Assembly: GCF_003863335.1 (NCBI RefSeq)
Contig: NZ_RRAZ01000032.1
Span: forward strand, 1 to 41,955
DNA from: Falsigemmobacter faecalis
GTDB lineage: Bacteria; Pseudomonadota; Alphaproteobacteria; Rhodobacterales; Rhodobacteraceae
Length of the DNA stretch: 41,955 nucleotides
Direction of reading: 5' to 3'
Under the pieces are notes generated by a model. The model saw only the letters and a list, made by a program, of their open reading frames with translations. It was not told the DNA's origin and did no database searches. Numbering within the stretch: position 1 is the stretch's first letter; the number at the start of each line of letters is the position of its first letter. This document shows positions 33,898 through 41,955 of this stretch, piece by piece. Both the position numbers and the translations under genes were made by a program.

Positions 33898-35804
33898 TGA
33901 GCTCTTATGTGACCGACAGCCTGATCTCTGAAAACATTGAAGAATATCTGGCTTTGCATGAGCGCAAAAGCCTGATGCGCTTCATCACCTGCGGCTCGGT
34001 GGATGACGGCAAATCCACCCTGATCGGGCGGCTGCTTTACGACACCAAGATGATCTTTGAAGACCAGCTGGCAGGGCTTGAGGCCGACAGCAAAGCCATG
34101 GGCACACAAGGTCAGGACCTTGATTTCGCGCTGCTGGTCGATGGCCTTGCCGCCGAGCGCGAACAGGGCATCACCATCGATGTCGCCTACCGCTTTTTTG
34201 CGACGGAAAAGCGCAAATTCATCGTCGCCGATACCCCCGGCCATGAGCAATATACCCGCAATATGGTCACCGGGGCTTCGACCGCGGATCTGGCCGTCAT
34301 CCTGATCGATGCGCGCCAGGGCGTGCTGACCCAGACCCGGCGGCACAGCTATCTGGTGCAGCTTTTGGGCATCCGCAATGTGGTGCTGGCGATCAATAAG
34401 ATGGATCTGGTGGGCTGGTCTGAGGCCCGCTTCAACGAGATCGTCGCCGAGTATCAGGCCTTTGCGGATCTGATCGGCATGGCGGCTTTCACCGCGATCC
34501 CGATCTCGGGTCTGAAGGGCGACAATATCGCGACCCGCAGTGAGCGCAGCCCCTGGTATCAGGGCCCCGTGCTGCTGGCGCATCTCGAAGAGGCGCCTTT
34601 GCAGGAAAGCCGCATGGAGGAGCGCCCCTTCCGCATGGCGGTGCAATGGGTGAACCGCCCCAACCTCAATTTCCGCGGCTTTACCGGGCTGGTGAGTTCC
34701 GGCCAGGCCCGCCCCGGCGATGCCCTGCGGGTGCTGCCCTCGGGCAAAACCACCCGCCTCAAAGAGATCCCCGCCTTTGGCGGATCGCAGGATCTGGCGC
34801 GGGCCGGGCAGTCGGTCACGCTGACCTTTGAAGATGAGATCGACTGCTCGCGCGGCGATGTCATCGTCCAGGCCGATGCCCCCTGCGAAGTGGCCGATCA
34901 GTTTGAGGCCACCCTCGTCTGGATGGGCGAGGCCGAGATGCTGCCGGGGCGGCCCTACTTGCTGAAACTCGGCACCCAGGTGGTGACCGCCACGGTCACC
35001 GCCCCGAAATATGAGGTCAACGTCAACACGCTGGAGCATCTGGCCTCCAGGACCCTGGGCCTCAATGCCATCGGCGTGGTGAACCTCTCAACCGACCGCC
35101 CCATTGCCTTTGAGGCTTTTGCCGATAATCCCGCGCTTGGCGGCTTCATCCTGATCGACCGGATGAGCAATGCCACCGTGGCGGCGGGCATGATCCGCTT
35201 TGCGCTGCGGCGCAGTCAGAACATTCACTGGCAGGCGGTGGATGTGAACCGCGAGGCCCATGCCGCGCTGAAAAACCAGCGCCCGAAGGTGGTCTGGTTC
35301 ACCGGGCTGTCGGGCTCGGGCAAATCCACCATCGCCAATCTGGTCGAGAAGAAACTCCACGCGCTTGGCAAACACACCTTTCTTCTTGATGGCGACAACG
35401 TCCGCCACGGGCTGAACCGCGATCTGGGCTTTACCGATGCCGACCGGGTGGAAAACATCCGCCGCGTGGGCGAGGTGGCAAAGCTGATGACCGATGCGGG
35501 GCTGATCGTGCTGACGGCCTTTATCTCGCCCTTCCGGGCCGAGCGGCGCATGGTGCGCGAGCTGATGGCCCCGGGCGAATTCATGGAGGTCTGGGTCTCA
35601 ACCCCCCTTGAGGTGGCCGAGGCCCGGGATGTGAAGGGGCTTTATAAAAAGGCCCGCGCGGGACAGCTGAAGAACTTCACCGGCATCGACAGCCCCTATG
35701 AGCCACCGCAGACGGCGGAACTGATCGTTGACACCGTGAGCCTCTCTGCCGAAAACGCTGCCGATCGGGTGGTGGCCGCGCTGCTGGGCGGGGCGGAGAA
35801 CTGA
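33897..35804 (+). CDS. cysNC: Fused sulfate adenylyltransferase subunit 1 / APS kinase
   Basis: 635 residues. The N-terminal CysN GTPase (about 1-440) has G1 GSVDDGKST (33-41), [12 protein letters not shown] and NKMDL. The C-terminal CysC kinase (about 455-635) has GLSGSGKST (about 470-478) and [15 protein letters not shown]. The protein therefore drives APS formation with CysD and phosphorylates APS to PAPS, the donor for sulfotransferases. The fused form is common in alphaproteobacteria. It is followed by galE after ten bases in an apparent operon. The pairing with a sulfotransferase and sugar genes, with no sulfite-reduction genes nearby, points to sulfation rather than cysteine synthesis. 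Confidence 0.95.
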   Translation: MSSYVTDSLISENIEEYLALHERKSLMRFITCGSVDDGKSTLIGRLLYDTKMIFEDQLAGLEADSKAMGTQGQDLDFALLVDGLAAEREQGITIDVAYRFFATEKRKFIVADTPGHEQYTRNMVTGASTADLAVILIDARQGVLTQTRRHSYLVQLLGIRNVVLAINKMDLVGWSEARFNEIVAEYQAFADLIGMAAFTAIPISGLKGDNIATRSERSPWYQGPVLLAHLEEAPLQESRMEERPFRMAVQWVNRPNLNFRGFTGLVSSGQARPGDALRVLPSGKTTRLKEIPAFGGSQDLARAGQSVTLTFEDEIDCSRGDVIVQADAPCEVADQFEATLVWMGEAEMLPGRPYLLKLGTQVVTATVTAPKYEVNVNTLEHLASRTLGLNAIGVVNLSTDRPIAFEAFADNPALGGFILIDRMSNATVAAGMIRFALRRSQNIHWQAVDVNREAHAALKNQRPKVVWFTGLSGSGKSTIANLVEKKLHALGKHTFLLDGDNVRHGLNRDLGFTDADRVENIRRVGEVAKLMTDAGLIVLTAFISPFRAERRMVRELMAPGEFMEVWVSTPLEVAEARDVKGLYKKARAGQLKNFTGIDSPYEPPQTAELIVDTVSLSAENAADRVVAALLGGAEN

Positions 35805-35814
35805 GGGGAGTTTC

Positions 35815-36828
35815 ATGCGCATTCTTCTGACCGGCGGGGCCGGCTATATCGGCAGCCATACGCTGCTGGAACTGCTGTCAGACGGGCATGAGCTTTGTGT
35901 GACCGAGACCTTTGCCAACAGCTCGCCCGAGGCTTTGCGCCGCGTGGCCGGGCTGACCGGCCGCAGCTTTCGCACCGAGACCGCGGATGTCTGCGACACC
36001 GCCCGGATGACCCGGATCCTGCAGGACTTCCGCCCCGAAGCGGTGGTGCATTTCGCGGGCCTCAAAGCCGTGGGCGAGGGCGAGGCAGAGCCTTTGCGCT
36101 ATTACGCCACCAATGTCGGCGGCACGGTCTCGCTGCTGGCGGCCATGGATGCGGCGGGCTGCCGGAAGGTGATCTTTTCGTCGTCCGCCACGGTCTACGG
36201 CGATCCGGCCTATCTGCCCTATGATGAGAACCACCCCCTGGCGCCGACCAGCGTCTATGGCCGCAGCAAGCGCATGGCCGAGCAGGTGATCACCGACTGG
36301 GCGCGCGCCACGCCGGGCGCTTCGGGGGTGCTTTTGCGCTATTTCAACCCGGTCGGCGCCCATGAGAGCGGCCGGATCGGCGAAGACCCCCAGGGCATCC
36401 CCAATAACCTCATGCCCTTCATCGCCCAGGTGGCGGTGGGGCGGCGCGCGGCTCTGGGGATTTTCGGCGATGATTACGACACCCGCGACGGCACCGGAGA
36501 GCGGGATTATCTCCATGTCACCGACCTCGCCCGGGCCCATGCGGCGGCGCTGGCCTATCGCCCCGCCCCCGGTCAGGCCGAGGCTTTCAACATCGGCACC
36601 GGCGCGGGCGTTACCGTGCAGGAGATGCGGCGGGCCTTCTCGCAGGCCTGCGGGCGGGATCTGCCCTTTGAGGTGCTGCCGCGCCGGGCGGGCGATCTTC
36701 CGGCCTATTACGCCGATCCTGCCATGGCGCGGGACAAGCTGAACTGGCAGGCCCGCCTCGGCCTGACCGAGATCTGCGAAAGCACCTGGCGGTGGCAGTC
36801 GGCAAACCCCGAAGGCTACCGCAGCTGA
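35815..36828 (+). CDS. galE: UDP-glucose 4-epimerase
   Basis: 337 residues, standard GalE length. It is an NAD-dependent extended SDR interconverting UDP-glucose and UDP-galactose. GGAGYIGSH (7-15), SSSATVYG, the catalytic YGRSK and RYFNPVGAHESG are present. GGGGAG precedes ATG. It is the third gene of cysD-cysNC-galE. Its product is the substrate for the UDP-galactopyranose mutase encoded at 15864, and the donor for any galactosyltransferase here. It converges with glmM. Confidence 0.94.
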   Translation: MRILLTGGAGYIGSHTLLELLSDGHELCVTETFANSSPEALRRVAGLTGRSFRTETADVCDTARMTRILQDFRPEAVVHFAGLKAVGEGEAEPLRYYATNVGGTVSLLAAMDAAGCRKVIFSSSATVYGDPAYLPYDENHPLAPTSVYGRSKRMAEQVITDWARATPGASGVLLRYFNPVGAHESGRIGEDPQGIPNNLMPFIAQVAVGRRAALGIFGDDYDTRDGTGERDYLHVTDLARAHAAALAYRPAPGQAEAFNIGTGAGVTVQEMRRAFSQACGRDLPFEVLPRRAGDLPAYYADPAMARDKLNWQARLGLTEICESTWRWQSANPEGYRS

Positions 36829-36879
36829 CAGGGCCACACTCCGCAGATCACGCCCCCTTCGGTCCTCCCTGATAAAGCT

Positions 36880-38214
36880 TCAGGATGAGGGCCGAAGTCC
36901 GGCCTCAACCGTATCCAGAACATCCTCAAGAAGACCACTGTCCTCAGCCTCAACCATAACGCGGATCAGCGGCTCAGTGCCCGAAGGACGCACGAGGATG
37001 CGGCCGGTTTTGCCTAAGCGGACTTCCTGCGCTTTGATCAGAGCGCCGATCTCAGGGCGCTGCAAAAGCGCGGTGTCGAGCCGCAGATTGCGCAGCACCT
37101 GCGGCACCGGGGTAAAGCGGCGCACCAGCTCGCTGGCGCGCAGGCCCGTCTGTTTCATCAGCGCCATGAACTGCAGACCCGCCATCAGACCATCGCCGGT
37201 GGTGGCATAATCCGACATCACGATATGGCCCGACTGCTCGCCCCCAAGGTTAAAGCCCCCCTCGCGCATCCGCGCAACGACATGGCGGTCGCCGACCTTC
37301 GTGCGCTCAAGGGTCAGGCCCTTGCCTTCAAGAAACCGCTCAAGGCCAAGGTTCGACATCACGGTGGCGACCAGGGTGCCGTTCTTCAGCTTACCCTCTG
37401 CGCCCCAGTGTTCGGCAAAAAGCGCCATGATCTGATCGCCGTCCGCCACCGCCCCGGTCTCATCGATCAGGATGATGCGGTCGGCATCGCCATCAAGACA
37501 GATCCCGAGATCCGCGCCGGTGGCCCTGACCATGGCGGCCGCGGCCTCGGGATGGGTTGAGCCGCAGTCGAGGTTGATGTTGAAGCCATCGGGTGCCACG
37601 CCCATCGGCACCACATCGGCGCCCAGCTCCCACAAAGCCTCAGGGGCGGTGCGGTAAGCCGCGCCATGGGCGCAGTCCACCACCACCTTCAGCCCGTCAA
37701 AGCGCGCGCCATTGATGGTGGTCTTGGCAAATTCGACATAGCGCCCGCGGCCGTCTTCAAGGCGGCGCAGACGACCGATCTGATCCGGCTCGACCGCCTC
37801 GGGCTGGTTCTCAAAGAGATCCTCAATGGTGGCTTCATCTTCATCGGGCAGCTTGAAGCCATCGGGGCCGAAGAACTTGATGCCATTGTCCCGGGCCGGA
37901 TTGTGGCTCGCGGAGATCATCACCCCCAGATCCGCCCGCATCGAGCGGGTGAGAAAGCCCACCGCAGGCGTCGGCACCGGCCCCAGCAGGATGACATTCA
38001 TCCCCGCCGACGACAGCCCCGCCGCCAGCGCATTCTCCAGCATATAGCACGACCGCCGGGTGTCTTTGCCCAAGACCACGCGGTGGCCGTTGCGACCGTC
38101 GCGCCGAAAAAAGCTGCCCGCCGCGATCCCAAGCTTCAGCGCGGCTTCCGCGGTGATCGGGAACTGATTGGCGGTGCCGCGCACGCCATCGGTGCCAAAG
38201 AGTTTGACTGCCAT
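36880..38214 (-). CDS. glmM: Phosphoglucosamine mutase
   Basis: 444 residues, typical of GlmM. It converts glucosamine-6-phosphate to glucosamine-1-phosphate. FGTDGVRG (6-13), the active-site SASHNPARDNGIKFFG with Ser103, DGDADR (metal loop), GGEQSGH (sugar loop) and RPSGTEPLIRVM are diagnostic and distinguish it from the ManB at 169-1542. GGAG before its ATG overlaps the glmS stop, five bases upstream, so the two are coupled. Confidence 0.95.
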   Translation of the reverse strand: MAVKLFGTDGVRGTANQFPITAEAALKLGIAAGSFFRRDGRNGHRVVLGKDTRRSCYMLENALAAGLSSAGMNVILLGPVPTPAVGFLTRSMRADLGVMISASHNPARDNGIKFFGPDGFKLPDEDEATIEDLFENQPEAVEPDQIGRLRRLEDGRGRYVEFAKTTINGARFDGLKVVVDCAHGAAYRTAPEALWELGADVVPMGVAPDGFNINLDCGSTHPEAAAAMVRATGADLGICLDGDADRIILIDETGAVADGDQIMALFAEHWGAEGKLKNGTLVATVMSNLGLERFLEGKGLTLERTKVGDRHVVARMREGGFNLGGEQSGHIVMSDYATTGDGLMAGLQFMALMKQTGLRASELVRRFTPVPQVLRNLRLDTALLQRPEIGALIKAQEVRLGKTGRILVRPSGTEPLIRVMVEAEDSGLLEDVLDTVEAGLRPSS

Positions 38215-38219
38215 AGGAT

Positions 38220-40037
38220 TTACTCCACCGTCACCGATTTCGCGAGATTGCGCGGCTGATCCACATCGGTGCCTTTGGCGACCGCAGTGTGATAGGCCAG
38301 AAGCTGCGCGGGCACCGCATAAAGGATCGGCGCCCAGACCGGCGGCACTTCCGGCAACGCCAGCGATTGCCAGAGGCCGGGCCCGGCCTCTTCGATGCCC
38401 TGCGCATCCGAGAGCAGCAGCACCTTGCCCGAACGCGCCATGACTTCCTGCATATTCGAGATGGTCTTCTCAAAGAGCGCATCGCGCGGGGCCATGACGA
38501 TGACCGGAACCTGATCGTCGATCAGCGCGATGGGGCCGTGCTTCAGCTCGCCAGAGGCATAGGCCTCGGCATGGATATAGCTGATTTCTTTGAGTTTCAG
38601 CGCGCCTTCCAGCGCCAGCGGATACATCGCCCCGCGGCCAAGGAAGATGATGTCGCGCGCCCGCGCCAGCTCATCCGCCAGCGCCGTCACCGGCTCTGAG
38701 AGCGCCAGCGAGACATTGAGAAGCCCCGGCAGACGGCGCAGATCTTCGAGATGCGCGGCCAGCGCCGTGGCATCCAGACGGCCGCGGTCCGCGCCCGCTT
38801 TCAGCGCCATCAGCGCCAGCACGCCCAGCTGGCAGGTGAAGGCCTTGGTCGAGGCCACGCCCACTTCGACGCCCGCATGAATGGGCAGCGCCAGATCGCT
38901 TTCCCGCGCGATCGACGACGTCGGCACATTCACCACCGAGACCACTTTGGCGACTTTGCCTTTGCCATAGCGCAGCGCCGCCAGGGTATCGGCGGTCTCG
39001 CCCGACTGGCTGACAAAGATCGTCATCGCGCGCTCTGAGAGCACCGGATCGCGGTAGCGGAATTCCGAGGCGATATCGATTTCCGCCGCCAGACCCGCGA
39101 CCTGTTCAAACCAGTATTTCGCGACATGGCAGGCATAAGAGGCCGTGCCACAGGCCACCAGCATCACCCGGTCGATGCCGGTAAAATCAAGCCCCTCGGG
39201 CAGGTTCAGCGCGCCCTCCGGGGTCGAATAGCGGCTGATGGCATCGGCGAGAACCACAGGCTGCTCGGCAATCTCTTTCGCCATGAAGTGGCGGTGACCG
39301 GCCTTTTCGATGCGCACGGAATCGAGGGCCACGCGGGTCATGCGGCGCTCAACGAGCTGGTCCTGCTCATCGCGGATCACCGCGCCCTGGCGGGTGACCA
39401 CGGCCCAGTCGCCCTCTTCGAGATAGGTGATGCGGTCGGTCATGGGGGCCAGCGCAATGGCGTCCGAGCCCACGAACATCTCGCCCTCGCCATGACCGAT
39501 GGCCAGCGGGCTGCCCTTGCGGGCGCAGATCATCAGATCCTCTTGCCCCTCAAAGAGAAAGCACAGCGCGAAGGCACCGTGGATCTTCTTCAGGGTGCGC
39601 TGCACGGCCTCGACCGGATCTGCCCCGGCAGACAGCTCGCGCTGCGCCAGAAGGGCCACGACCTCGGTGTCGGTCTCAGACTGCGCGGCATAGCCGGCAG
39701 CCTCCAGCTCGGCGCGCAGCTCGCGGAAGTTCTCGATGATGCCATTGTGCACCACCGCCACCGGACCCGCCTGATGCGGATGGGCATTGCCGACAGAGGG
39801 CACGCCATGGGTGGCCCAGCGGGTGTGACCGATGCCGGATTTCCCGGCCAGCGGCGCATGCACCAGCAGATCCGAGAGGTTCACCAGCTTGCCCACCGCA
39901 CGGCGGCGATCCAGCGTGCCGCCATTGATGGTGGCAATGCCCGCGCTGTCATAGCCGCGGTATTCCAGCCGCTTCAGCGCCTCAACCAGCAAAGGGCCCA
40001 CTTCATTATGGCCCAGAACGCCGACGATACCGCACAT
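38220..40037 (-). CDS. glmS: Glutamine--fructose-6-phosphate aminotransferase (isomerizing)
   Basis: 605 residues, normal for GlmS. It makes glucosamine-6-phosphate from fructose-6-phosphate and glutamine. MCGIVGVLG provides the N-terminal nucleophile Cys2 of the class II glutaminase domain, with GHTRWATHG and NGIIENF. Two SIS sugar-isomerase domains follow (about 285-425 and 455-595, with VSQSGETADTLAAL), and the chain ends NLAKSVTVE as usual. It is coupled to glmM and lies 122 bases after glmU on the same strand. No glmS ribozyme is seen upstream. Confidence 0.96.
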   Translation of the reverse strand: MCGIVGVLGHNEVGPLLVEALKRLEYRGYDSAGIATINGGTLDRRRAVGKLVNLSDLLVHAPLAGKSGIGHTRWATHGVPSVGNAHPHQAGPVAVVHNGIIENFRELRAELEAAGYAAQSETDTEVVALLAQRELSAGADPVEAVQRTLKKIHGAFALCFLFEGQEDLMICARKGSPLAIGHGEGEMFVGSDAIALAPMTDRITYLEEGDWAVVTRQGAVIRDEQDQLVERRMTRVALDSVRIEKAGHRHFMAKEIAEQPVVLADAISRYSTPEGALNLPEGLDFTGIDRVMLVACGTASYACHVAKYWFEQVAGLAAEIDIASEFRYRDPVLSERAMTIFVSQSGETADTLAALRYGKGKVAKVVSVVNVPTSSIARESDLALPIHAGVEVGVASTKAFTCQLGVLALMALKAGADRGRLDATALAAHLEDLRRLPGLLNVSLALSEPVTALADELARARDIIFLGRGAMYPLALEGALKLKEISYIHAEAYASGELKHGPIALIDDQVPVIVMAPRDALFEKTISNMQEVMARSGKVLLLSDAQGIEEAGPGLWQSLALPEVPPVWAPILYAVPAQLLAYHTAVAKGTDVDQPRNLAKSVTVE

Positions 40038-40117
40038 GAGAAATCTCCTGTTAAACGGGCCGCCGTTCGGGGGCCGATATTGAAATGGTGTTTAAAACAA
40101 GCACTGACCCCGAGCCA

Positions 40118-40135
40118 CCCCGGCGCGAACCGGGG
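40118..40135 (-). terminator. Hairpin between glmU and glmS
   Basis: CCCCGG and CCGGGG arms around a six-base loop, 24 bases after the glmU stop on the minus strand. No T-run follows directly. It may be partial termination or mRNA processing between glmU and glmS. Confidence 0.3.
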
Positions 40136-40159
40136 CGATCAAGGCTTTGAAATGATATT

Positions 40160-41503
40160 TCAGCCTTTGGCCGCTTTGATCGCGCGCAGCTTTTCAAAGA
40201 GCCGCGTGGCGAGGCCCTCTTTGGTCACCTGCCGCGCCCGGCCAAGCGCCACGGCCCCCGCGGGCACATCCTCAGTGATCACCGAGCCCGAGCCGGTCAT
40301 CGCGCCGTCGCCCACTTTCACCGGGGCCACCAGCATGGTGTCCGAGCCGATGAAGGCGTTTTTACCGATCACCGTGCGGTGCTTCATGACGCCGTCGTAA
40401 TTGCAGGTCACGGTGCCCGCACCGATATTGCTGCCATCGCCGATATCGGCATCCCCGATATAGGTCAGATGGTTCACCTTCACGCCCTCGCCCAGAATGG
40501 CGTTTTTCACCTCGACGAAATTGCCGATATGGCCGTCTTCGCCGATCTCTGCGCCAGGACGCAGACGGGCAAAGGGACCGACCGTGGCCCCGCGCGAGAT
40601 ATGGCAGCCTTCCAGATGACAGAAGGCTTTGATTTCCGCACCGGATTCCACCGTGACGCCCGGCCCGAAGACCACATTCGCCCCGATCACCGCATCGCGG
40701 CCGACCACGGTATCAAGCGCAAAGAACACCGTCTCCGGCGCGGTCAGCGTGATCCCGAGATCCAGCGCCTCAGCCCGGGCGCGGGTCTGAAAAGCCGCCT
40801 CAGCTTTGGCAAGCTCGGCCCGGGTGTTGATCCCCATGGTCTCAGCTTCATCGCAAAGCACCACCCCCGCCGAGAGCCCGCCTGCGCGGGCCAGACCCAC
40901 GATATCGGTGAGGTAATATTCGCCCGAGGCATTCTCATTGCCGACCGCCGCCACCAGCTCAAAGAGCGTGGTGGTATCGGCGCAGATCACCCCCGAATTG
41001 CAAAGCCGCACCGCGCGCTCAGTCTCCGTCGCGTCTTTGAACTCAACGATCTTTGAAAGCGTCTCACCTTCGAGGATCAGACGGCCATAACGGCCCGGAT
41101 CGGCCGCCTCAAAGCCAAGGACCACCACCGCATGGCGCTGCCGCGCCTCCAGCATGGCCTCCAGCGTCTCGGGGCGGATGAAGGGGGTGTCGCCGTAAAG
41201 CACGATGGCATCGCCGGCCTGCACCAGCAGCGCCTCTGCGGCCTGGGCCACGGCATGGCCGGTGCCAAGCTGCTCGGCCTGCAGAACGATGCTGACCTCT
41301 TCATCAAAGGCGCGGGCGGAAGCCGCCACCTGATCGGCGCCATGGCCGGTCACCACCACGGTCTTGCCCGGATTGAGCTGCCGCCCCGCCGTCATCGCAT
41401 GATGCAAAAGCGGCGCGCCGGCCACCTTATGCAGCACTTTCGGCAGATCGGATTGCATCCGGCTGCCCTGGCCGGCAGCGAGAAGGATCAGGGAGAGGGA
41501 CAT
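40160..41503 (-). CDS. glmU: Bifunctional N-acetylglucosamine-1-phosphate uridyltransferase / glucosamine-1-phosphate acetyltransferase
   Basis: 447 residues, close to the family norm. The N-terminal pyrophosphorylase domain (1-230) opens LILLAAGQGSRMQSDLPKVL and has QAEQLGTGHAV and YGDTPF. The C-terminal left-handed beta-helix (about 250-440) has hexapeptide repeats such as IGDGSNIGAGTVTCNYDG and IGKNAFIGSD, and carries the acetyltransferase. The product is UDP-GlcNAc. With glmS and glmM it makes a complete route from fructose-6-phosphate on this replicon, normally a chromosomal task. Confidence 0.95.
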   Translation of the reverse strand: MSLSLILLAAGQGSRMQSDLPKVLHKVAGAPLLHHAMTAGRQLNPGKTVVVTGHGADQVAASARAFDEEVSIVLQAEQLGTGHAVAQAAEALLVQAGDAIVLYGDTPFIRPETLEAMLEARQRHAVVVLGFEAADPGRYGRLILEGETLSKIVEFKDATETERAVRLCNSGVICADTTTLFELVAAVGNENASGEYYLTDIVGLARAGGLSAGVVLCDEAETMGINTRAELAKAEAAFQTRARAEALDLGITLTAPETVFFALDTVVGRDAVIGANVVFGPGVTVESGAEIKAFCHLEGCHISRGATVGPFARLRPGAEIGEDGHIGNFVEVKNAILGEGVKVNHLTYIGDADIGDGSNIGAGTVTCNYDGVMKHRTVIGKNAFIGSDTMLVAPVKVGDGAMTGSGSVITEDVPAGAVALGRARQVTKEGLATRLFEKLRAIKAAKG

Positions 41504-41704
41504 CTGGAACTTTCGTGCTGCAGGGCAGAGTAAAGGTTTGTTGCAACCCTGCTAGGGGATCGCGCCAAACGGATCAAGCTTTCCGCGTAAAACCGACGGC
41601 AAAGTTGCGCCGCTTTGTTTCAAAACGCGTGATCGCCGAAGAAAAAAGCACGCTTTCTGCGAAGGGTGAGGATCAGGCCTCCGGAATACAATCCTGAGCG
41701 GAAC
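41504..41704. other. Upstream region of glmU, no gene seen
   Basis: About 200 bases that should contain the minus-strand glmU promoter. I could not identify convincing boxes. Composition is still moderately GC-rich; from about 41700 it becomes AT-rich. Confidence 0.4.
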
Positions 41705-41911
41705 TTATTCAGGTTTCAGAGGAATCCGGAAGGGGAAATCAGGAATTAAAGACAGCCTTCTCAAGATATAAATTCCGTAACAAGTTGTGATTTTAAGGAT
41801 CATCAGGAGAAATAAAAGCGGCAATTTCAGAAAATGGGACTCATGCCTTAAACATGAATAGTGCCACCCATGATATATAATAAAACAGCCTAATATATTA
41901 AACATCTGATA
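41705..41911 (-). pseudogene. AT-rich fragment, possible gene remnant cut by an insertion sequence
   Basis: An open minus-strand frame of about 70 codons runs out of the insertion-sequence end and stops at 41705. It is hydrophobic (segments like FLKLPLLFLLMILKI) and uses AT-rich codons unlike any other gene here. It has no own start outside the IS terminus. It may be the 3' remnant of a membrane-protein gene acquired from another source, or chance in AT-rich DNA. I do not recognise a family. Confidence 0.2.
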
Positions 41912-41955
41912 GGCGCTGTTGCACAAATCTATTTGGATTCAGTGTTTTGCCTGAT
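41912..41955. mobile_element. Terminus of an IS5-family-like insertion sequence, cut by the window edge
   Basis: GGCGCTGTTGCACAAATC begins at 41912 and closely resembles the terminal inverted repeats of IS5-family elements of the IS903 type (GGCTTTGTTGAATAAATC-like). Only 44 bases are visible, with no transposase code. The flanking AT-rich sequence differs from the rest of the window. Confidence 0.55.

Noticed and set aside
40038-40159. glmS ribozyme upstream of glmS
   Set aside because: The region is only 122 bases with a simple hairpin, and the ribozyme is a feature of Gram-positive bacteria.
39126-40400. 424-codon plus-strand open frame opposite glmS and glmU
   Set aside because: Antisense to two certain genes and without homology-like features.

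Overview
The window looks like part of a GC-rich alphaproteobacterial plasmid, most likely from Rhodobacteraceae (Rhodobacterales). The protein families, the DUF2793 protein and a replication module made of an RPA-type initiator with parA/parB are all typical of that group. The gene set closely resembles the RepA-type 'biofilm plasmids' with a rhamnose operon described in roseobacters. That match comes from remembered family knowledge and gene order, not from a database search.

Layout. (1) 169-6368, minus strand: a tight operon rmlC-rmlB-rmlD-rmlA-manC-manB for dTDP-L-rhamnose and GDP-mannose, with an MsbA-like ABC exporter just upstream as a separate unit (6592-8394). (2) 8395-9714: a gene-poor stretch and a LysE-type exporter. 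(3) 9844-20486: a surface-polysaccharide block. It holds two RTX calcium-binding proteins, a GT2 glycosyltransferase, the inner-membrane part of a capsule ABC exporter (KpsM, KpsE, KpsT), a UDP-galactopyranose mutase broken by a one-base frameshift at a C7 tract, and a GT4 glycosyltransferase. (4) 20483-24641: the plasmid backbone, with parB, six palindromic parS-like sites, parA, an origin region (DnaA box, AT-rich stretch, 22-bp-phased iterons) and repA. (5) 24648-32754: a sulfotransferase, two large multidomain glycosyltransferases and a DUF2793 protein. (6) 32986-36828: cysD-cysNC-galE, giving PAPS and UDP-galactose. (7) 36880-41503, minus strand: glmU-glmS-glmM for UDP-GlcNAc. (8) 41504-41955: a stretch that becomes AT-rich, ending in what looks like the terminus of an IS5-family insertion sequence.

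Read together, this segment supplies activated sugars (dTDP-Rha, GDP-Man, UDP-Gal, UDP-GlcNAc, and UDP-Galf if glf is intact), the sulfate donor PAPS, glycosyltransferases, a sulfotransferase and inner-membrane export parts. The simplest model is a self-contained plasmid system for a sulfated, rhamnose- and galactose-containing surface polysaccharide, accompanied by secreted RTX proteins. The outer-membrane capsule exporter, the KpsC/KpsS initiators and the type I secretion system for the RTX proteins are not in the window.

Most points of interest lie in the partition and origin architecture, the C7 frameshift in glf, the linked PAPS/sulfotransferase module, the oversized glycosyltransferases, and TTAA-N7-TTAA-like motifs in the intergenic regions of the polysaccharide block.
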